Below, in pieces: positions 8,592 to 18,700 of a stretch of 64,000 nucleotides of DNA (within the stretch, counting starts at the first letter, position 1; every line of letters begins with the position of its first letter). The notes below the pieces were generated by a model that did not search any database, was not told the DNA's origin, and saw only the letters and a list, made by a program, of their open reading frames with translations. The position numbers and the translations under genes were made by a program. The DNA lies in contig JALHPZ010000023.1 of the NCBI GenBank assembly GCA_022842245.1, positions 1 through 64,000 on the forward strand, written 5' to 3'. This stretch comes from Gemmataceae bacterium (GTDB taxonomy: Bacteria; Planctomycetota; Planctomycetia; Gemmatales; Gemmataceae).

Positions 8592-11153
8592 TCACCGTTT
8601 CGCCATCACCATCTTCATCGGCGGCTTCTGCCGGCCGAGGACGAGATCGAAGTCGATCCGCCGCAGCGCGACGTCCGCGAGGAACACCAGCATCGCCGCG
8701 ATCAGGAGATACGGCCACAGCGGCAACGGTTGTCGGGCCGTGCGGCCGTCCTCGGCAAAGACCACTTCCGGATCCGGCTTGAAGGTCCCACCCGAGACCT
8801 GGGCCAACGTTTCCAGCAGTTTCTCATCGGTTGGTCGGATTCGAAGCTCATCCTCGTAATTCACGACTAGGCCGCGGGATTGCTGCGTGGCGGGCTGGCC
8901 TTTGGCCGTCTGGTTCATCTGCACGTGATAGGTTCCCGGCTTGTCGGTCGGAAATGTGCCGACGTAGCGACCGGGGGCCGTCTGGTGCATCGTCAGCTTC
9001 CGCTCGCCGCCCTGCGGCTCCAGCACGGTCACGGTCGTCGTCGCCTCGTTCAGGAACTTCCCGTCCGGTGTCACGGCATCGAGCGTCACGGTCGCCTGGC
9101 CGTCCTTCTGGGTCGTTTGCACGAAGACGCCCTTCGCGTCGGACTTCCGCATCGCGTGCCGGATCACCTGCGCCCAGAACTTGCCGAAGATCGGCTGCGA
9201 AATCCACTCCGCCGCCCAGCGCCCCTTGGCGTCGGACGTGAAGGCGACGGAGAACCCGAGGCCGTAGCGCCACCAGGACAGCAGTGGGTCGCCCTTGTCG
9301 GTCATCAGGATGACTTCGCTCGTCGGCTTCGGCCGCGTGGTGACGTACCCGAACAGCGGCGGCGATTCCTCGATGCGCAGGTCGGTCAGCACGGCGGAGG
9401 ACCGCAGGATCGTCGGCGTGAACGGTACTTCGTTAATGGCGGACTTGCTGGCCGTCACCGTTTCCTTCGCGAAGATCTGCGGGATGTTCGCGGGGTCCTC
9501 GGCGTGGTAGTAGCGCCCGCCGCCGACCTTGGCGATCTGCTCGAGCGTCTTGAAGTCGCAGTCGTCGCCGACGGCGACGGTGCTGCACGTCATCTTCGAC
9601 TGGGCCATGTTCTGCGCGATGCCGTCGAAGTCGTCGGGTTCCGAGATTCCGTCGGTGAGTACGATGACGTGCTTGAGCTTAGCCTGCGTCTGCACGAGCG
9701 TCTCGTGGGCGTCGCGCATCGGCTGGCCCATTGACGTGCCGCCGCCCGCCTCGATGCCCGCGATCTTGTCCAGGATCTGGGCCTTGTTCGAAGCCGGCTG
9801 CATCTCGACGACGACGAACGGGTCGCCATCGAACGCGATGACGCAGACTTTGTCGCGTGGGCCGAGCAGTTCGACGGCCGCCTTGGCCGCGTCCTTCGCC
9901 ATCTCGATCTTCTGCCCGCCCATCGAACCGGATTTGTCGACGACGAGCACCATCGCGATGCTCGGCTTCTCCTTCTCCTTCTCGAAGTCGGAGCGCACTG
10001 GCAGGATTTCCTCGACCGTCGTCTTGTAGTAGCCGCCGAGGCCGAAGGATTGGTCCCCGCCGATCATGAGCAGGCCGCCGCCGAGTTCCTGGACGTAGAC
10101 GCGCAGCAGATTCATCTGCCGCGTGCTCATCTGCGTGGCCGGCACGTTCGAGAGCGCCACGAGTTCGTAGTTCTGCAAATCGGAGAGCGAATCGGGGATG
10201 CCCTGCGTCGGGCGGACGTCGACCTTGATCCCTTCCTGTTCGAGCGCGTAGGCCAGGTCCTTCGCCTGCTTCACGTCGGTGTCGACGAGCAGGATGCGCG
10301 GCTTGCCGTTCGTGTAGACGAGCGCCTTCGCGACATTGTTGTCGAGCAGCTTGTCGTTGAAATTCTTGATGCGGACGGTGTACTCGGTGTTCCGTTCGCC
10401 GGTGATCTGCAGCGGGCCGATCGCGATCTTGTTCTCGCCCTTTACGATCTTTTTCTTTTCGGAATAGACCTTGTGCGCCCCGCGGTAGACTTCGAGTTCG
10501 CCCTCGTCGTCGTGGTTCGAGTCGATGAGGATTTCCATCTTGAACGGTTCCCCTTCGCGCACCTGGGCGGGGACGTTCACGTTCGAGACCTGCACCTCCG
10601 GTTCGCTGCGCGTCTGGAGCGGAACCGTACTCACCGGCACGCCGCCCCGGAGAGCGGCGCGGATCGCGTCGCCGGCGGTCTGGTTGCCGTCGCTGAGCAC
10701 GACGATCTTCGGGACGAAGCTCGGCGGAATCCCGGCAGTGGCGACTTCAAGAGCCGCCGCGATGTTCGTCCCCTTCGCGTTGATCGCGGCGGAATTCGAC
10801 CGATCGGGCACCACCGCGCCCGGCTCCGCGCCGAAGCGGACGAACGCGTACCGGTGCCGGCCGGCACCGGCCGTCGCTTTCGCGAGGAACTCCTCGATCG
10901 CGGGTTTGTTCTGCTCGCCGACGCTGGTGGATTCGTCGATAGCGAAGACGACGAACTGGTCCTTGCCGGGGCGGAGCAACGTGAGGCCACAGAGCGCGAG
11001 CACGAGCAACGCCACGACTAGCCCGCGCACGGCGAAGGACAACGAGCGCTGCCAGCGGGCGAAGTCGGTGAGGCCGCGGACGTAGTACCACGCGACCACC
11101 GGCAGCGCCAGCAGCCCGAGCAGGTACCACGGTTGCGTCAGTTCCAACGGCAT
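8592..11153 (-). CDS. Large VWA-domain membrane protein with glutamine-amidotransferase-like region
   Basis: An 853-residue membrane protein. Two hydrophobic segments lie in the first 60 residues (YLLGLLALPVVAWYYV and GLVVALLVLALCGLTLL). A VWA-like strand with DESTSVG follows at about residue 72. Around 330-370 there is a type-1 glutamine amidotransferase-like segment (LLMIGGDQSFGLGGYY), without the catalytic Cys of true amidotransferases that I can see. A second, complete VWA domain follows, with the MIDAS motif DKSGSMGG near residue 405. The C-terminus has a membrane helix at about 812-832. Such proteins occur in MoxR/BatA operons and in planctomycetes generally; a role in a membrane-bound chaperone or metal-ion-dependent assembly is inferred from the family. 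GAGGT precedes the ATG. Confidence 0.88.
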   Translation of the reverse strand: MPLELTQPWYLLGLLALPVVAWYYVRGLTDFARWQRSLSFAVRGLVVALLVLALCGLTLLRPGKDQFVVFAIDESTSVGEQNKPAIEEFLAKATAGAGRHRYAFVRFGAEPGAVVPDRSNSAAINAKGTNIAAALEVATAGIPPSFVPKIVVLSDGNQTAGDAIRAALRGGVPVSTVPLQTRSEPEVQVSNVNVPAQVREGEPFKMEILIDSNHDDEGELEVYRGAHKVYSEKKKIVKGENKIAIGPLQITGERNTEYTVRIKNFNDKLLDNNVAKALVYTNGKPRILLVDTDVKQAKDLAYALEQEGIKVDVRPTQGIPDSLSDLQNYELVALSNVPATQMSTRQMNLLRVYVQELGGGLLMIGGDQSFGLGGYYKTTVEEILPVRSDFEKEKEKPSIAMVLVVDKSGSMGGQKIEMAKDAAKAAVELLGPRDKVCVIAFDGDPFVVVEMQPASNKAQILDKIAGIEAGGGTSMGQPMRDAHETLVQTQAKLKHVIVLTDGISEPDDFDGIAQNMAQSKMTCSTVAVGDDCDFKTLEQIAKVGGGRYYHAEDPANIPQIFAKETVTASKSAINEVPFTPTILRSSAVLTDLRIEESPPLFGYVTTRPKPTSEVILMTDKGDPLLSWWRYGLGFSVAFTSDAKGRWAAEWISQPIFGKFWAQVIRHAMRKSDAKGVFVQTTQKDGQATVTLDAVTPDGKFLNEATTTVTVLEPQGGERKLTMHQTAPGRYVGTFPTDKPGTYHVQMNQTAKGQPATQQSRGLVVNYEDELRIRPTDEKLLETLAQVSGGTFKPDPEVVFAEDGRTARQPLPLWPYLLIAAMLVFLADVALRRIDFDLVLGRQKPPMKMVMAKR

Positions 11154-11172
11154 CGGATAACCTCGAAATCAC

Positions 11173-11259
11173 GGCCACAAATCAACACAGATTAAGACAG
11201 TTCAGAAAACATCATTTCAAAACGGTCTTATCTGTTTTCATCCGTGTTCATCTGTGGCC
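11173..11259. repeat. Hairpin-forming intergenic repeat, copy 2
   Basis: A left arm beginning GGCCACAAATCAACACAGAT (11173) and a right arm ending TTCATCTGTGGCC (11259) are imperfect inverted copies. The element fills the junction between the BatA-like and the large VWA gene and belongs to the same family as 1518-1584 and 14164-14316. Confidence 0.75.
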
Positions 11260-11264
11260 AATTC

Positions 11265-13175
11265 TCAACTGATCCAGCGGCGTTGATACAGGTACCATTC
11301 GAGCGCCGCCAATACGAACGCGGCGATCGTGAGGTACCACCAGACCGGCCGGCCGCCGAAGCCGCCCACCAGGCCTGCGTCCTGCGCGCTCGCGATCGTC
11401 GTCACGGTTTCGTCCGGCCGCAGGTCGCTCTCGGTCTTGTTCATCAGGTTCACCGCGAACTCTTCGACCGGCTTCTCGCCCGTCACCGACCAGATGCCGA
11501 CCGTGTCGAACGGGCCGACGGTCGTCTGGATCGGCCCCTTCGGAAGCGGCCGCGTGGAGCCGTCGGGCGCCTTCAGCAGGAATTCGCCTTCGGGCAAGTT
11601 CACATCGGCGGTGGCACCGGTGGCGAGCGACTCGCGCAACTCGCCGGAGGCGCCGCTGAACACCCCAAGCGCGTTCATGATCATGATTGGGAACGCCGTG
11701 CGGAACGGCAGTTCGCTGCGATCGAGGTCGACCGTGAGCACGAGCACCTTGCCTTCGGGCCGCTCGATGAGCGCGACGAGCGGCTCGTTCTGGAGCGACG
11801 AGGCGAGCAGGGCCGGCTTCCCGGCGGCGGGCGCGAACGCGATCTGTCGGGCGTCCGGCAGGATCACGTTGTCGAGGCGAACGTGCAACAGGAACGGCGA
11901 ATCCTTCTCCTGCTTCGTCACGATGGCGAGCGGAATCTTGTTGCCGAGCTTCCACAGTTCGGTGTCGTTCTGCGGATCAACGACGATGATGTTTCCCGGC
12001 GGCAGCTTCGCCGGCGTCTCGCGGTGGAACACCTTGATCGAACCGGCCGGGTAGTCCTTCGGCAGTTCCTTCTTCGATAGTGTCAGCTGCACGAGCGAGT
12101 TCGCTTCGAGCACCTTTGTGAGGAAGTGGTTCCCGCCCGGAGCGTGCAGGTGGACCGGCAGCTTCTCCCGGCTCGGCAGCAGCGCGAGCGCCGCGTTATC
12201 CGCTGCGAGCGCGTCGGCGAGCGGCTCGCTCCCCTTCTCGCCCTTCACGGTCAGGCGGCCTTTCAGTTGCCCGCCTTCTGCCGTCGTGTAGTTGTTCGTC
12301 TTCGTCCAGGTTTCGCCCGGTTTGAGCTTGAGCGGCACCACGTCAATGGGGCGGTCGTCGTTCAAGGACAGTTCAAAGCGGAACTCCGGGCTGTCGGCAT
12401 CGGAGGCGTTCACGATCTCGACGAGGATTTCGTAGCCGATCGGGTCGACGGTGCTGCGGCGGACCTGGAACTGGGTGATGCCGATGTTCGGCGCCGGCGC
12501 GCCGACCTTGATGATCGTGAGCTTCGCCCGCTCGGCTTCGGGCTTCTTCTCCTCCTCGGCCAGCACCTTCGCGAGATCCGGCCCGGCCGCGTCGGTGACG
12601 ACGACAATGCGGCTCTCCCCCTCGGCCTGCTCGCGGCTCACCAGTCGCCGTGCCACCGCGATCGCGTCTGCCAACTTCCCCGGCCCGTCGGTCGCGGGCG
12701 TCGCTTCGATCGTCTCCCGTAGCGTCTTCTGGTGCCCCGTCAGTCCGCACACCACGCGCGGCTGTGTACCGGCGGCCACGATGGCCATTTCGTCCCGAAA
12801 GCGCAGACCCTGCACGACGGCGGCCGCCTCCTCCTTCGCTTTCTCCCATCGCGTTGGTGCCGTCTCGTTCGACTTCATGCCGGCGGAATTGTCCAGTACG
12901 AGGATGATCCGCCGCTTGCTCGTCGCCTCCCACGAGAAGTATGGTTCCGCGAGCGCGGCCACGAGGAGCGCGAGCAGGAGCAGTTGCACGAAGAGCGAGA
13001 CGAGGTGCCGGAACTTCTGCCACAGCGAGCGGGGCTTCTTCTCGTCGAAGATCTGACGCCAGAAGATGACGGTGCTGACCGGTACACGCTTGAGCCGGAT
13101 CTTCAGGATGTAGAAGATGACGACCGGCACCGCCAGCAATACCCACCACAACGCGGTCGCATTCGCTAAAGACAT
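11265..13175 (-). CDS. BatA-like VWA-domain protein (aerotolerance regulator N-terminal domain)
   Basis: A 636-residue membrane protein. The N-terminus matches the aerotolerance-regulator BatA domain: a first helix (ALWWVLLAVPVVIFYILKI), the basic segment VPVSTVIFWRQ, and a second helix (LLLLALLVAALAEPYF). A VWA domain follows with the MIDAS-like DNSAGM at about residue 90. The middle is a beta-rich periplasmic or cytoplasmic region, and a final helix lies at about 610-632 (YLTIAAFVLAALEWYLY). Neighbours in the order moxR, DUF58, BatA-like, large VWA define the operon type. No Shine-Dalgarno sequence precedes the chosen ATG; the next upstream bases are part of a repeat, so translation may depend on coupling or an unusual start. 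Confidence 0.9.
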   Translation of the reverse strand: MSLANATALWWVLLAVPVVIFYILKIRLKRVPVSTVIFWRQIFDEKKPRSLWQKFRHLVSLFVQLLLLALLVAALAEPYFSWEATSKRRIILVLDNSAGMKSNETAPTRWEKAKEEAAAVVQGLRFRDEMAIVAAGTQPRVVCGLTGHQKTLRETIEATPATDGPGKLADAIAVARRLVSREQAEGESRIVVVTDAAGPDLAKVLAEEEKKPEAERAKLTIIKVGAPAPNIGITQFQVRRSTVDPIGYEILVEIVNASDADSPEFRFELSLNDDRPIDVVPLKLKPGETWTKTNNYTTAEGGQLKGRLTVKGEKGSEPLADALAADNAALALLPSREKLPVHLHAPGGNHFLTKVLEANSLVQLTLSKKELPKDYPAGSIKVFHRETPAKLPPGNIIVVDPQNDTELWKLGNKIPLAIVTKQEKDSPFLLHVRLDNVILPDARQIAFAPAAGKPALLASSLQNEPLVALIERPEGKVLVLTVDLDRSELPFRTAFPIMIMNALGVFSGASGELRESLATGATADVNLPEGEFLLKAPDGSTRPLPKGPIQTTVGPFDTVGIWSVTGEKPVEEFAVNLMNKTESDLRPDETVTTIASAQDAGLVGGFGGRPVWWYLTIAAFVLAALEWYLYQRRWIS

Positions 13176-13180
13176 ATCAT

Positions 13181-13265
13181 TTAGCCATTGCTGAATACGG
13201 AGTATGCAGATCGGAGAAAATCATTATTCATCCTTGTCTGTGTTGACTGTGTCCATCCGTGGCCC
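13181..13265. repeat. Hairpin-forming intergenic repeat, degenerate copy 3
   Basis: The left half (TTAGCCATTGCTGAATACGG) and right half (ending CATCCGTGGCCC) resemble the repeats at 1518-1584 and 14164-14316 but carry many substitutions. It lies between the DUF58 and BatA-like genes. Confidence 0.55.
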
Positions 13266-13274
13266 CTTTGATCG

Positions 13275-14156
13275 TCAACGTATCGATCCGGCTTGCCGCA
13301 TCATCTTCAGGATTAATTCATCGAACTTCAATTCCGTCGAAGTTCGCGTACAGCCCAGTTGATAGCGATTGCAATAGTTCTGGATGCCCGTCTGGAACTC
13401 GTCGAAGAGCTGCTTGTATTGTTTGAGGTTCTTCTCCGTGACCGTCACCTTGCGGGCGTTGCCGGATTCGACGTCCCACATCTCCACGTCGCCGAGCAGG
13501 TCGGGCGGGTCCTTTTCGTACTTGTCGTACATCTGCACGACGTGCGGCTCGTAGCGGCGGTGGCGCAGCAAATCCATACCCCGCTCGAAGCCATTTGGGT
13601 CGTACAGGTCGCTGGCGACGACGACGAGGCCGCGGCGCTGGTCGCGGTGGATGAAGCCGGTGGCGACGCGTTCGAGGTTTGTGTCCTCGCCCTGCGCCTC
13701 CAGATTCTCAAGGAACTTCAAGAGCGCGAGGATGCGTCCTTTGCCGCGCGTGAGCGGGAAGTCGGCGACGATGTCGTTGGAAAATACGGTGACGGCGATG
13801 CGGTCGAGGTCCGCGAGCGCGATGTAGGCGAGCGCGGCCACGACCTGCCGGGCAAAATCGAACTTCGACGGCTCGCCGAACGCCATGCTCCGCGAGCAAT
13901 CAAGCAGGAAGTAGACGTGAAGGTCTTCTTCTTCCTGGAACCGCTTGAGGAGGAGTTCGTTGTGCCGGGCGAAGAGGTTCCAGTCGAGGTAGCGGAAGTC
14001 GTCGCCGGGGGCGTATTCGCGGTGGTCGGCGAATTCGATCCCGGTGCCGAGTTGCATCGTGCGTCGCTGCGCGAGAAGGGACCCGCGGAACACTCGCTTG
14101 GAAATGAGCGAGAGGTACTCGAGCTTCTTCAGGAAATCGGAATCGAATAGGGGCAT
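13275..14156 (-). CDS. DUF58 domain protein of MoxR operon
   Basis: A 293-residue cytoplasmic protein without membrane segments. The DUF58 core is clear: GDDFRYLDWNLFARHNELLLK at about residues 48-68, then a VWA-type MIDAS motif DCSRSM near residue 84 and a conserved region ending in the helical tail. DUF58 proteins are regular partners of MoxR AAA+ ATPases and are thought to help target metal- or VWA-dependent substrates. I start at 14156 (MPLFDSDFLKKLEYL) rather than 17 codons upstream, because the upstream extension is translated intergenic repeat. Second gene of the moxR operon. Confidence 0.92.
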   Translation of the reverse strand: MPLFDSDFLKKLEYLSLISKRVFRGSLLAQRRTMQLGTGIEFADHREYAPGDDFRYLDWNLFARHNELLLKRFQEEEDLHVYFLLDCSRSMAFGEPSKFDFARQVVAALAYIALADLDRIAVTVFSNDIVADFPLTRGKGRILALLKFLENLEAQGEDTNLERVATGFIHRDQRRGLVVVASDLYDPNGFERGMDLLRHRRYEPHVVQMYDKYEKDPPDLLGDVEMWDVESGNARKVTVTEKNLKQYKQLFDEFQTGIQNYCNRYQLGCTRTSTELKFDELILKMMRQAGSIR

Positions 14157-14163
14157 AGGATGT

Positions 14164-14316
14164 TGGCCACAGATTGACGCAGAAGAATTTTGGCCACAGA
14201 TAAACACGAATGAACACAGATAAAACTGAAATCATTTAATTAGATTGATGTTCCTCACGGACAGACACAAATCAATTCCTTCTTTATCAGTGTTCATCCG
14301 TGTTTATCTGTGGCCA
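14164..14316. repeat. Hairpin-forming intergenic repeat, copy 4 (largest)
   Basis: Two 34-nt arms (14191-14224 and 14283-14316) are inverted copies with two mismatches, separated by 58 bases. A further partial unit (GGCCACAGATTGACGCAGAA) lies at about 14165. The element fills the gap between moxR and the DUF58 gene. Confidence 0.88.
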
Positions 14317-14318
14317 TT

Positions 14319-15323
14319 TCACGCCACCAAGGCCGGCTCTTTGACAGTATTCAATATGTTCGCGATCACATCGTCCGCCGGGATGCCGTCGGCCTGGCCT
14401 TCGAAGTTCAGGATCAACCGGTGGCGCAATGCCATCGGCGCGATCTTTCGGATGTCCTCGCGGGCCACGTGGTAGCGGCCGTCGAGGATGGCGTTCAGCT
14501 TCGCCGCGAGGATGATCGCCTGCGCCCCGCGCGGGCTGCTGCCGTAGCGAACGTACTTCTTCGTGCTTGGGGCCGCCAGTTCGTGGTCCGGGTGCGTCGC
14601 CATCACCACGGCGATGGCGTAGCGGCGCACCTCGTTGGCGATCGGGATCTGTCGGACCAGCTTTGCCAGCGAGCGGATGCGCTCGCCGTCGAAGATCGGC
14701 TCGACTTTCGGTGACTTCGCCTCGGTCGTGCGGTCGAGGATCGTTTCGAGTTCGTCGAACTTCGGGAACTTGACGAGCAGCTTGAAGAAGAAGCGGTCGA
14801 GCTGCGCTTCGGGCAGCGGGTAGGTGCCTTCCATTTCGAGCGGGTTCTGCGTCGCCAGCACGAAGAACGGGTCGGGCAGCGGGTAGGTGGTGCCGGCGAC
14901 GGTGACGTGCTTTTCCTGCATCGCTTCAAGCAGGGCGGATTGCGTCTTCGGCGTGGCGCGGTTGATTTCGTCGGCGAGGACGATGTTGCCGAAGATCGGC
15001 CCCTTCTGGAATTCGAACTTGCGGCCGCCCTCGCCCGTGTCGAGCACGACGTTCGTGCCCGTCAGGTCGGCGGGCATGAGGTCCGGCGTGAACTGCACGC
15101 GGCTAAATTTCAGGTGCAGCGAGTCGGCGATGGTGCGCACCAGCATCGTCTTGCCGAGGCCAGGCACGCCTTCGAGTAGCACGTGTCCGCCGGCGATCAG
15201 GGCCGCGAGAGTGCCTTCGACGATCTCGTCCTGTCCGACGATCAGCTTGCCGATCTCGGCCCGCAGGCGCTGGAAGTCGCGTCGGAAGCCGTCGAGTTCG
15301 TCTTTGATCGCTTCGGCGCTCAT
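14319..15323 (-). CDS. MoxR family AAA+ ATPase
   Basis: A 334-residue AAA+ ATPase. Walker A is GVPGLGKTM (K58), Walker B is VLADEINRA (D118, E119), followed by TPKTQSALLEAMQE and the sensor-1 region FVLATQNPLEMEGTYPLPEAQLDRF, all diagnostic of the MoxR family. MoxR proteins act as ATP-driven chaperones that mature or activate partners carrying VWA domains. It is the first gene of the five-gene operon whose second to fourth genes carry DUF58 and VWA domains, so those products are its likely partners. GAGGA precedes the ATG. The upstream region holds repeated octamers that may be operators. Confidence 0.95.
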   Translation of the reverse strand: MSAEAIKDELDGFRRDFQRLRAEIGKLIVGQDEIVEGTLAALIAGGHVLLEGVPGLGKTMLVRTIADSLHLKFSRVQFTPDLMPADLTGTNVVLDTGEGGRKFEFQKGPIFGNIVLADEINRATPKTQSALLEAMQEKHVTVAGTTYPLPDPFFVLATQNPLEMEGTYPLPEAQLDRFFFKLLVKFPKFDELETILDRTTEAKSPKVEPIFDGERIRSLAKLVRQIPIANEVRRYAIAVVMATHPDHELAAPSTKKYVRYGSSPRGAQAIILAAKLNAILDGRYHVAREDIRKIAPMALRHRLILNFEGQADGIPADDVIANILNTVKEPALVA

Positions 15324-15712
15324 CGCTTCGTCCTCGGTGTCTGAGGTTTGTTACAAATGTTTCCGGGAATTCTGTTGTGGAGGCGCATCAACCTCAGGTA
15401 ACTTGTCTGAGGTTATCCAGTCTCGCGGTGGTTGTCAAATGTCATTCGGAGAAATTCTCTCCGATGAAACGACCATGGCGGCGAAACGTTAACAGGAAGA
15501 CGCCGAAAAACGACCAACATTCCGCGGCCGGCCGGGTTTCGTTCGATGTTGCGGATTTGGCATCGGATTTTCAACGGTTTTCCGCCCCGCGGACACGCTT
15601 CGCGGGCACTACAACAGAGGCGGCGTGAGAATCGACCGCGATCCGCGTCTCCCATCTACGGCTCGATGTGTTCGCCCTCGGTCCGACGGTTCCCGCTTCG
15701 AGGTGGCATCCC
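15324..15712. promoter_or_regulatory. Divergent control region between moxR and the giant TPR gene
   Basis: A 389-base intergenic region. The octamer CTGAGGTT occurs at 15341-15348 and 15407-15414 and its complement AACCTCAG at 15390-15397; the last two form a perfect inverted repeat with a 9-nt spacer, and TGTCTGAGGTT is repeated exactly at 15338 and 15404. A second dyad, CGGAGA / TCTCCG, lies at 15447-15463. These are good candidates for regulator binding sites serving moxR. I see no gene in it. The plus-strand gene has its own ribosome binding site (GAGGTGG, about 15700). Confidence 0.5.
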
Positions 15713-18700
15713 ATGCGGCACGGACGATTACGACTCGACCTCGCCTTCGTCGCGTTTCTCGCCCTTGCCGGCGGTACTTTGTGGGCCTTGGCCCAGCCGC
15801 CGAAGCCGGCGCCGCCCGCCGTCGAACCGGAGGAGGAATCCGAGGAGGAGCAGAAGGCGCGCACCACCGCCGCCGCGTTCCAGAAGGCGCTCGAGAACAA
15901 CCCGCGCCGCGGCACCGCCCTCGACCGCCTTTACGGCTACCACGTCGAGCGCGGTACCCTCGACAAGTTCGTCGACGAGTACGCCGCCCGCACCAAGAAG
16001 GACCCGAAGGACGGCGTGGCGTGGATGATCGTCGGCCTCGTCGAGTCCCAGCGCAGCCGGGATGGCGCCGCCGTCGTCGCGTTCCAGAAAGCGGAGGAGA
16101 TTCTCACCGAAAACGCGATGGCAAGCTACTACCTCGGCCAGACGCTGGTGCTCATCGGCCGGCCGGACAGCGCCGTGGACGCCTTCGAGCGCGCCATCGC
16201 CCGCAAGCCGAACCGCAACGACACGCTGGACGCCTACCAGGCGCTGGGGCGGGTGCACCAGCGGGCGCAGAAGACCGAGAAGGCGCTGGAAGTCTGGAAC
16301 CGCCTCGAAAAGCAATTCCCCGACGACCTGCGCGTCCAGGAGCAGATCGCCACGACGCTCGTGGAGGAAGGCCAGTACGAACAGGCGCTGCCTCGCTACG
16401 AGAAGCTCGCGAAGGACACTGACGACAAGTATCGCCAGTCGACGCTGCGCATGGACGTCGCCGACCTGAAGGTGAAGCTGAAGAAGACGAACGACGCCCT
16501 CGTCGACTTCGAGAAACTGCTGAACGAGTTGAATCCGGAAAGCTGGCTCTACCGCGATGTGCGCCGGCGCATCGAGGACGTGTTCCTGAAGAACGACGAT
16601 CTCGCCGGCCTCGCGAAGTACTACGAAAGCTGGCTCGAAAAGAACAAGACCGACGTGGAGGCGATGGCGCGGCTGGCGAAGAACCTCGCGTCGCAGGGGA
16701 AGGGGCCGGAAGCCCGCAAGTGGCTGGAGAAGGGGATCGAAGCCGCGCCGTCGAACAAGAGCCTGCGCACGGCGCTCATCGAGCAGTTCGCCTTCGAGGG
16801 GAACTACGCGGACGCCGCCAAGCAGTACGAGGCGATGGAGAAGAACGACCCCGGCAATCCGGACATCCTCCGGGACTGGGGCAAGCTGCACATGCGGGAC
16901 ACGGCGAAGCCGGAGGCGGAGCGGAAGGCCGCCGCCGTCGCCATCTGGAAGCGCATCCTCGACAAGAAAGCGAACGATCCGGTCACGACGTCGCAGGTGG
17001 CGGAACTGATCCGCTCCGCCGGCATCGCGGACGAAGCGATCGCGCTCTACAAGAAGGCGATCGAGCTGGCGCCGAACGCGGCTCAATACCGGGAATACCT
17101 CGGCGAATATTACCACAGTCTCAAGCGGCCCGAGGAGGCGCTTGCGACCTGGCGGCCGATTGCCGAGGGGCCGAACCGCAACGCCAAGAACCTTGCCAGG
17201 CTCGGCGAAGTCTACGCCGGCTTCGGCTACCGCAAGGAGGCGATCCGCGTCTTCGCCGAGGCGATCCAGCTCGAGAAGGACGATTACAACCTCATCATGC
17301 AGTTCGCCGACGTCCTCGCGCAGGAGAACGAGAACGACAAAGCGCTCAAGCAACTCGACTTGGCCGCGAAGTTCACCAGCAACGCCGAGGAGGTGGAGCA
17401 GGTCCTCGCGGCGCGGATCAAGATTTACCAGGCCGCCGACAAGCTGAACGACCAGATCGACGCGCTCGGCAAGGAACTGGCGGCGGACGCGAACGCGCCG
17501 GCGGCGAAGTGGCTCGTCCTCGCGCGGATGTTCGAGGCGAATCGGCAGCTCGACAAGGCCGTCGAGAGCATCGCGACCGCCGAGGCGAAGGATCCGAAGT
17601 CGCTGGCGGTCCTCACGGCCGCGGCGCGCATTCACGAGGCCGGCGGCAATATGCTCGCCTCCGCCGAGGCAAACCGCAAGCTCGCCACGCTCGACCGCCG
17701 CTACCGCACCGAGTACCTCCAGCAGGTGGCCGTACTCGAACAGCGGCTCGGAAAGCGGGACGACGCGCTCAAGACGGCCAAGGACGTGCTCGCGTCCGCC
17801 CCCGGCAATCCGGAAGTCTACAAGTGGTACTCGGAGATGTGCTTCCAGCTCGGCGATGCCGAGGAGGCGCTCGAAGCCCTGCGCCGCTCGGTGCGGGCGA
17901 ATCCGTCCGACCCGCAGGGCCTCATCACGCTCGCGAACGCCATGGCCGAGCGCGTCCGCACCGGCGAGGCGATCGAACTCTTCTGGCGCGCCTTCGACAA
18001 GACCACCGAACTCGAAGGCAAGCTCGGCGTCATCGAACGGCTGACCCAGCTCTACCTCGAACAGAACCAGTTCGACAAGCTGATGGAACGCCTCGAGCGC
18101 GAACGCCGCGAGCAGGAGAAGAACCGCGAGCTGACGATGTGCATCGCGCAGGCGTTCCAGTCCGCCGGCGACAACGGCTCCGCCCGCCTCCAACTCGAGC
18201 GGCTCCTCACCGAGAACACCCGCGACATGAACTTGCTCGCTCAGCTTTCCAGCCTCAGCGAGGTCGACGGCGACCTCCCCTCCGCGCTCAAGTACCAGCG
18301 CCAGCTCGCCGCCGCGGCGCCGCAGAACTTCGACGCTCAGGTCCGCCTCGCGCAGTTGCTGCTCAAGAGCGGCGAGGGGGACGAGGCCGCCGACGTCTGG
18401 GTGAAGTCGGTAGCGGAGATGAACGAACCGCACCGGAACTTGCAGTCGATCGACATGCTCATCACGTCCGGCAAGCCGGAATCGGCGATGGCGATTTTGT
18501 CGCGGATGCTCTCGAAGACGCCGGGGAACTGGGAACTGCTCTACCGCGAAGGCGCGGTGCTGGCGGCGCAGGGGAAGAAAGCCGACGCCGCGAATCGCTT
18601 CCGCGCGATCCTCGCGCAGAAACTGGGGGACGACGACCTCGGCGAAGTGCTTCAACACGAGATGAAACTGGCGACGAAGAAGAAGGACGACAAGAAGGGG

